Source of the DNA: Asaia bogorensis
Lineage (GTDB): Bacteria; Pseudomonadota; Alphaproteobacteria; Acetobacterales; Acetobacteraceae
Length of the DNA stretch: 10,520 bases
NCBI GenBank assembly: GCA_945874515.1
Contig: CAMCHA010000036.1
Location: 1 to 10,520 of the forward strand
Reading direction: 5' to 3'
Under the pieces are notes generated by a model. The model was not told the DNA's origin and ran no database searches. It was given only the letters and a program-made list of their open reading frames with translations. The translations under genes were made by a program, and so were the position numbers. Within the stretch, counting starts at the first letter, position 1. The number at the start of each line of letters is the position of its first letter. Shown piece by piece: positions 7,644 through 10,520 of this stretch.

Positions 7644-8180
7644 GTGGCGCGCGCGCTGGCTGGCGCGCTGATGCTGGCGCGCGGGCGCGCCGTGGGGCTG
7701 GCCGCTTTCGAAAACACCTTGCCGGTCGCGGCCTATTCCTTCCGCGCCGCGGCGATCTGCCTGCCGCTATTCCTTTTCTTCAAGGATCAGACCAGCCCGC
7801 CCGAGGATGTGGTGCTCTCGCTTTTTGTGGATTTGCTGCTGTTTGCGGCGTCCTGGGCGGGGTTTGCCTTGGCGTCACTCTACCTGGCCAAGGCGCTTGG
7901 CGTCGCAGATCGCTGGCCGCGTTTCATTGCTGCCTGGAACTGGTCTGCGGTGGTGCAATATCTCGCACTCGCGCTGCTGAGCCTGCCGGGCTTGCTGTTG
8001 GGTAAGGGCGGTTTGCTCGACCTTGGTGGGTTATTGGCGCTGTTTTACGCGCTTTGGCTGGAATGGTTTGTAGCACGCCATGCGTTGCGGCTCAGCGCGT
8101 TGGGCGCAGCCGGGTTTGTTGCGCTTGATCTGGGGCTTGCCGTGTTTCTGGGTGGCCTTGCTGCGCGCATTACAGGGTGA
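7644..8180 (+). CDS. Putative inner-membrane protein of unknown function
   Basis: A 178-residue protein that I cannot assign to a named family. It has five likely membrane segments at about residues 27-47, 57-82, 96-119, 123-147 and 153-174, with short loops. Basic residues flank the segments (R13, R15, K48, K83, R90, R93, R145, R149). The amphipathic N-terminus LARGRAVGLAAFENT and the middle stretch RWPRFIAAWNWSAVVQYLAL are its most distinctive parts; the layout recalls small uncharacterised Yip1-like proteins of alphaproteobacteria, but this is only an impression. The GTG at 7644 is preceded by AAGG at 7636-7639 at a rather short distance; the ATG at 7671 or an unusual CTG at 7620 are alternatives. 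It lies 20 nt after dapE and is probably co-transcribed with it. It ends 10 nt before the convergent dctM. Confidence 0.7.
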   Translation: MARALAGALMLARGRAVGLAAFENTLPVAAYSFRAAAICLPLFLFFKDQTSPPEDVVLSLFVDLLLFAASWAGFALASLYLAKALGVADRWPRFIAAWNWSAVVQYLALALLSLPGLLLGKGGLLDLGGLLALFYALWLEWFVARHALRLSALGAAGFVALDLGLAVFLGGLAARITG

Positions 8181-8190
8181 TGGTGGCGGT

Positions 8191-9513
8191 CTATTGCAAG
8201 AATTCGGGCGAAATCAGCCGCGGCAGAATCAAAGACACATCCGGCCACATGATCACCAGGCCCAGCACAGCCAGCATGGGCAGCAGCATAATGAGGGTAT
8301 CCTTGATCACAGCACCTATCTTCATGCCCGCCACATGGCAGGCGATCATCAGACATAAGCCATAAGGCGGCGTCACCAGGCCGAAGGCCAAGCTCACAAT
8401 CCCGATCATGGCGAAATGCACGGGATGAATGCCGACGTCCATTGCCAGCGGTTGCAGGATGGCGCCGACAATGATGATGGCCGGAATCGCATCCAGGAAG
8501 CAGCCCACGACCAAAAAGACGCCGGCCACGAAAAACCCTGTGGCGACCTTGCCCATGCCCCAGGCGGAAACACCGGCCAGGATGGCTTCGGGAATCTTAT
8601 AATAGGCGAGCAACCAACCAAAGGCCGAAGCCGTTCCCACGCAAAACAGCGCCACCGCCGCCAGCCTTCCGGTTTCACCAAGCGCGCCGTAAAGCCCTTT
8701 CAAATCCATCTCCCGATAGACAATCAGGGAAAGCAGGCCGGCATAAAGCACGGCGATGCACGCACTTTCAGTCGCGGTGAACCAGCCAAAAATCTTGCCG
8801 CCAATGATGATGAAAGGCGTCATCAGCGCGGGCAAAGAAATCCAGGTGGCAAAACCCAATTCGCGCAGGTTGGCGCGCGGATAGGTGGGGTAGCCGCGCT
8901 TCTTCGCATAGGCATGCACGGTTGCCATTTGCACAAGGCCAATCAGCAGGCCGGGAATGACGCCTGCGAGGAAAAGCGCACCGATCGAAACCGTGAGCAC
9001 GCCCCCCCAGACAATCATTAGAATGGAAGGCGGAATGATCACCGCCAGCACGGCAGATACAGCCGTGATGGCGACCGAGAAACTATCATCATAGCCCTCC
9101 CGGCGCTGCGCTTCGATGAAGATCTTGGATTGCGATGCGGCATCGGCCGTGCTGCTGCCGCTGATGCCCGCAAAGAAAATGGACAGCACAACATTGATCT
9201 GCGCGAGCCCACCCGGAAAATGCCCGACCAGCGCGCGCGATAGCCGCACCAGCCTGTCAGTGATACCGCCCACATTCATCAGATTGGCGGTCAGCAGGAA
9301 GAATGGCACTGCCAGCAGGATGAAGGAATTATAGGCGTTGAAGGTTTCCTGCATCAGCGTCATGGCGCCAAGGCGCGGTTCAATCAGCATCACCGGCAGG
9401 CAGGCCATGCCAAGCGCGACGGCCACGGGTACGCGCAGCGCCAGCAACGCGAAGAACCCGCCAAACAGGATCCAGGCCGCTTCACTCGGCGCCAATACAT
9501 TACCGCCCATCAT
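8191..9513 (-). CDS. dctM: TRAP transporter large permease subunit (DctM)
   Basis: The transport-conducting membrane subunit of a tripartite ATP-independent periplasmic (TRAP) transporter, which uses an ion gradient to import an organic acid delivered by DctP. It has 440 residues, the normal length, and about 12 hydrophobic segments including re-entrant ones. Conserved family stretches are NSFILLAVPFFLLTANLM (62-79), FFAGISGSSTADAA (113-126), AVIIPPSILMIVWGG (157-171), GWFTATESACIAVLYA (243-258) and GLVTPPYGLCLM (378-389). The two helix-breaking PP motifs belong to the inverted repeats of this fold. The ATG at 9513 overlaps the TGA of dctQ in an ATGA arrangement; a second ATG follows at once. 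Substrate cannot be read from this subunit. The gene converges on the small membrane-protein gene with 10 nt between them and no visible terminator. Confidence 0.96.
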   Translation of the reverse strand: MMGGNVLAPSEAAWILFGGFFALLALRVPVAVALGMACLPVMLIEPRLGAMTLMQETFNAYNSFILLAVPFFLLTANLMNVGGITDRLVRLSRALVGHFPGGLAQINVVLSIFFAGISGSSTADAASQSKIFIEAQRREGYDDSFSVAITAVSAVLAVIIPPSILMIVWGGVLTVSIGALFLAGVIPGLLIGLVQMATVHAYAKKRGYPTYPRANLRELGFATWISLPALMTPFIIIGGKIFGWFTATESACIAVLYAGLLSLIVYREMDLKGLYGALGETGRLAAVALFCVGTASAFGWLLAYYKIPEAILAGVSAWGMGKVATGFFVAGVFLVVGCFLDAIPAIIIVGAILQPLAMDVGIHPVHFAMIGIVSLAFGLVTPPYGLCLMIACHVAGMKIGAVIKDTLIMLLPMLAVLGLVIMWPDVSLILPRLISPEFLQ

Positions 9514-10031
9514 GGCGCTTCGCCCCCAAACAGCGTTTTCAGATCATCGTAGAATTTGAGGCCACCAAACAGCAGCCAGGAAAAACCAAGGATCGGCCAG
9601 GCGAGGTGGATCAACCATAGCGGTAATTCTGCTAATTCACTGATACGAAACCAGGCGAAATCCACGAATTCCATGCCGTACCACAGGAACGCCGCAGCAA
9701 AGCCGAGCACAAAAATACCGCTCACCAGATCAAGCGCGGCGCGCGGGCGGCCCTTCATGTCAGGCCAAAGATCCACATTGAAATGGATGCCTTCCTTCAG
9801 CCCCACCATGGCGCCGATCATGACGGTCCATACCAGCAGGAAGCGCGCCATTTCCTCGGTCCAGATGTAGTGCGGCAGGAAATCTGTGAAGCGCGCAAAA
9901 ACCTGCAAAGCCACCGGAAAGATCAGGATAAAAACACAAAGTGCCAGCAGTACCGACAGAAAGCGACTGTAGAGATCAGCCATTCTTTGCATGGCATGAC
10001 GCACACCCGTTTCGCGCATGACGCCCCCCAT
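9510..10031 (-). CDS. dctQ: TRAP transporter small permease subunit (DctQ)
   Basis: The four-helix membrane partner that docks with DctM. It has 173 residues from the ATG at 10031. Membrane segments are at about 21-46, 57-80, 97-119 and 137-160. The family signature IWTEEMARFLLVWTVMIGA (55-73) is followed by KEGIHFNVD (79-87), as in other DctQ proteins. Start choice is uncertain: GGATAGG lies only 2 nt before the ATG at 10031, and the ATGs at 10019, 9992 or 9983 are possible and would shorten the cytoplasmic N-terminus by 4, 13 or 16 residues without touching the first helix. The end overlaps dctM by 4 nt, as expected for equimolar, coupled production. Upstream is dctP, separated by an intercistronic stem-loop. 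Confidence 0.94.
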   Translation of the reverse strand: MGGVMRETGVRHAMQRMADLYSRFLSVLLALCVFILIFPVALQVFARFTDFLPHYIWTEEMARFLLVWTVMIGAMVGLKEGIHFNVDLWPDMKGRPRAALDLVSGIFVLGFAAAFLWYGMEFVDFAWFRISELAELPLWLIHLAWPILGFSWLLFGGLKFYDDLKTLFGGEAP

Positions 10032-10068
10032 TACCTATCCGGCGACTGAAGTTTTTTCTTATTGGGCA

Positions 10069-10103
10069 TCGCCTTCCAGCAGCGCATTGCCGCTGGAAGG
10101 CGA
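10069..10103 (-). promoter_or_regulatory. Intercistronic stem-loop between dctP and dctQ
   Basis: A perfect 12 bp stem: TCGCCTTCCAGC (10069-10080) pairs with GCTGGAAGGCGA (10092-10103) around an 11 nt loop. On the transcribed minus strand it begins 6 nt after the dctP stop and ends 37 nt before the dctQ start. The bases after the hairpin on that strand are A-rich (AATAAGAAAAAAC), not T-rich, so it is not a normal intrinsic terminator. A likely role is to block 3' exonucleases and keep dctP mRNA more abundant than dctQM, since binding proteins are needed in excess (inference). Confidence 0.75.
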
Positions 10104-10109
10104 AGCCGA

Positions 10110-10520
10110 TTACGATGTCAGTCCATTGATGCGGGTGAAGATGCTCTCCGCACCCACTTCCTTGGCATAGGCTTCCATCACCGGATCAACCGCGCGCTTC
10201 AGTGCGGCACGATCAGTGAAAGGAATGCGCCGCAAACGCCCCGCGCTTTCCAGTGCCGCAATTTTCTGCCCATCTTCGCTGCTTTCCGCTTCACGCCCGA
10301 ATGTGCCGGCTTCACGCCCCGCGCGCTTCACCGCTTCCTGCAAGGCAGGTGGCAGGCGGGAAAGCGTTTGGCTCGAAAAACAAATCGGGCGGATGGTGAT
10401 CGCGTGTTCGGTCATGATCAGGTTTGGCGCCACTTCAAAAAAGCGCATCGCCTCCACGCCCGCGGCCTCATTCTCACCGGCTTCGATCACGTTATTCTGA
10501 ATGCCGTTATAGACTTCATT
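10110..10520 (-). CDS. dctP: TRAP transporter substrate-binding protein (DctP), C-terminal part, cut by the window edge
   Basis: The last 136 residues of a periplasmic solute-binding protein; the frame runs open to the window end, so the signal peptide and most of the ligand site are missing. The visible part opens with NEVYNGIQNNVIEAGENEAA, the family's EVY-x-ALQ-x2-VVDG-x-EN region. Then come the stretch APNLIMTEHAITIRP, where other members have a TxH pair before a strand, and the long C-terminal helices with LPPALQEAVKRAGREAG, typical of DctP. Residues that determine ligand class, such as the conserved arginine, lie beyond the edge, so the substrate is unknown. The stop TAA at 10110-10112 is followed by a strong stem-loop and then by dctQ and dctM on the same strand. 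An internal GTG at 10490 is not a start, because homology continues upstream of it. Confidence 0.93.
   Translation of the reverse strand, partial: NEVYNGIQNNVIEAGENEAAGVEAMRFFEVAPNLIMTEHAITIRPICFSSQTLSRLPPALQEAVKRAGREAGTFGREAESSEDGQKIAALESAGRLRRIPFTDRAALKRAVDPVMEAYAKEVGAESIFTRINGLTS

Noticed and set aside
10069..10103. Rho-independent terminator after dctP
   Set aside because: On the transcribed strand no T-tract follows the hairpin; the T-run at 10052-10057 is on the other strand, ahead of the hairpin.

Overview
The window looks like ordinary chromosome from an alphaproteobacterium of fairly high GC. I would guess Rhodospirillales, probably Acetobacteraceae-like. This placement is inferred from protein style (a DUF2336/LRV-repeat protein, an M17 aminopeptidase pair next to holC, an arginine-sensitive type ArgB) and from codon use, not from a marker gene. 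Genes are tightly packed with 4-8 nt overlaps. No rRNA, tRNA, insertion sequence, CRISPR array or phage gene is visible.

Layout. (1) 52-4420, plus strand: two tandem leucyl-aminopeptidase (M17) paralogues, then holC (DNA polymerase III chi), then argB (N-acetylglutamate kinase). The pepA-holC pairing is the same as in E. coli pepA-holC-valS, but here a second M17 gene sits inside the pair and argB takes the place of valS. (2) 4421-4524: a short convergent intergenic region filled by two copies of a palindromic element, reaching into the stop codon of the next gene. (3) 4525-5481, minus strand: a cytoplasmic LRV/HEAT-like repeat protein of the DUF2336 type. (4) 5670-8180, plus strand: dapD and dapE, two steps of the succinylase route to meso-diaminopimelate and lysine, overlapping by 8 nt, followed by an unrecognised five-helix membrane protein. 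(5) 8191-10520, minus strand: a TRAP transporter operon (dctP, dctQ, dctM in transcription order), with dctP cut by the window edge. A strong stem-loop without a T-tract lies between dctP and dctQ.

How the genes fit together: DapD and DapE act in the same pathway, separated by an aminotransferase step that is not encoded here. ArgB starts the committed acetylated route to arginine. The aminopeptidases recycle peptides in the cytoplasm, and HolC is part of the replication clamp-loader assembly. The TRAP operon is a complete membrane pair with its binding protein, substrate unknown. I see no convincing new multi-gene system. The items most worth a second look are the paired palindromic repeat, the tandem M17 duplication, the intercistronic TRAP stem-loop and the two uncharacterised proteins.
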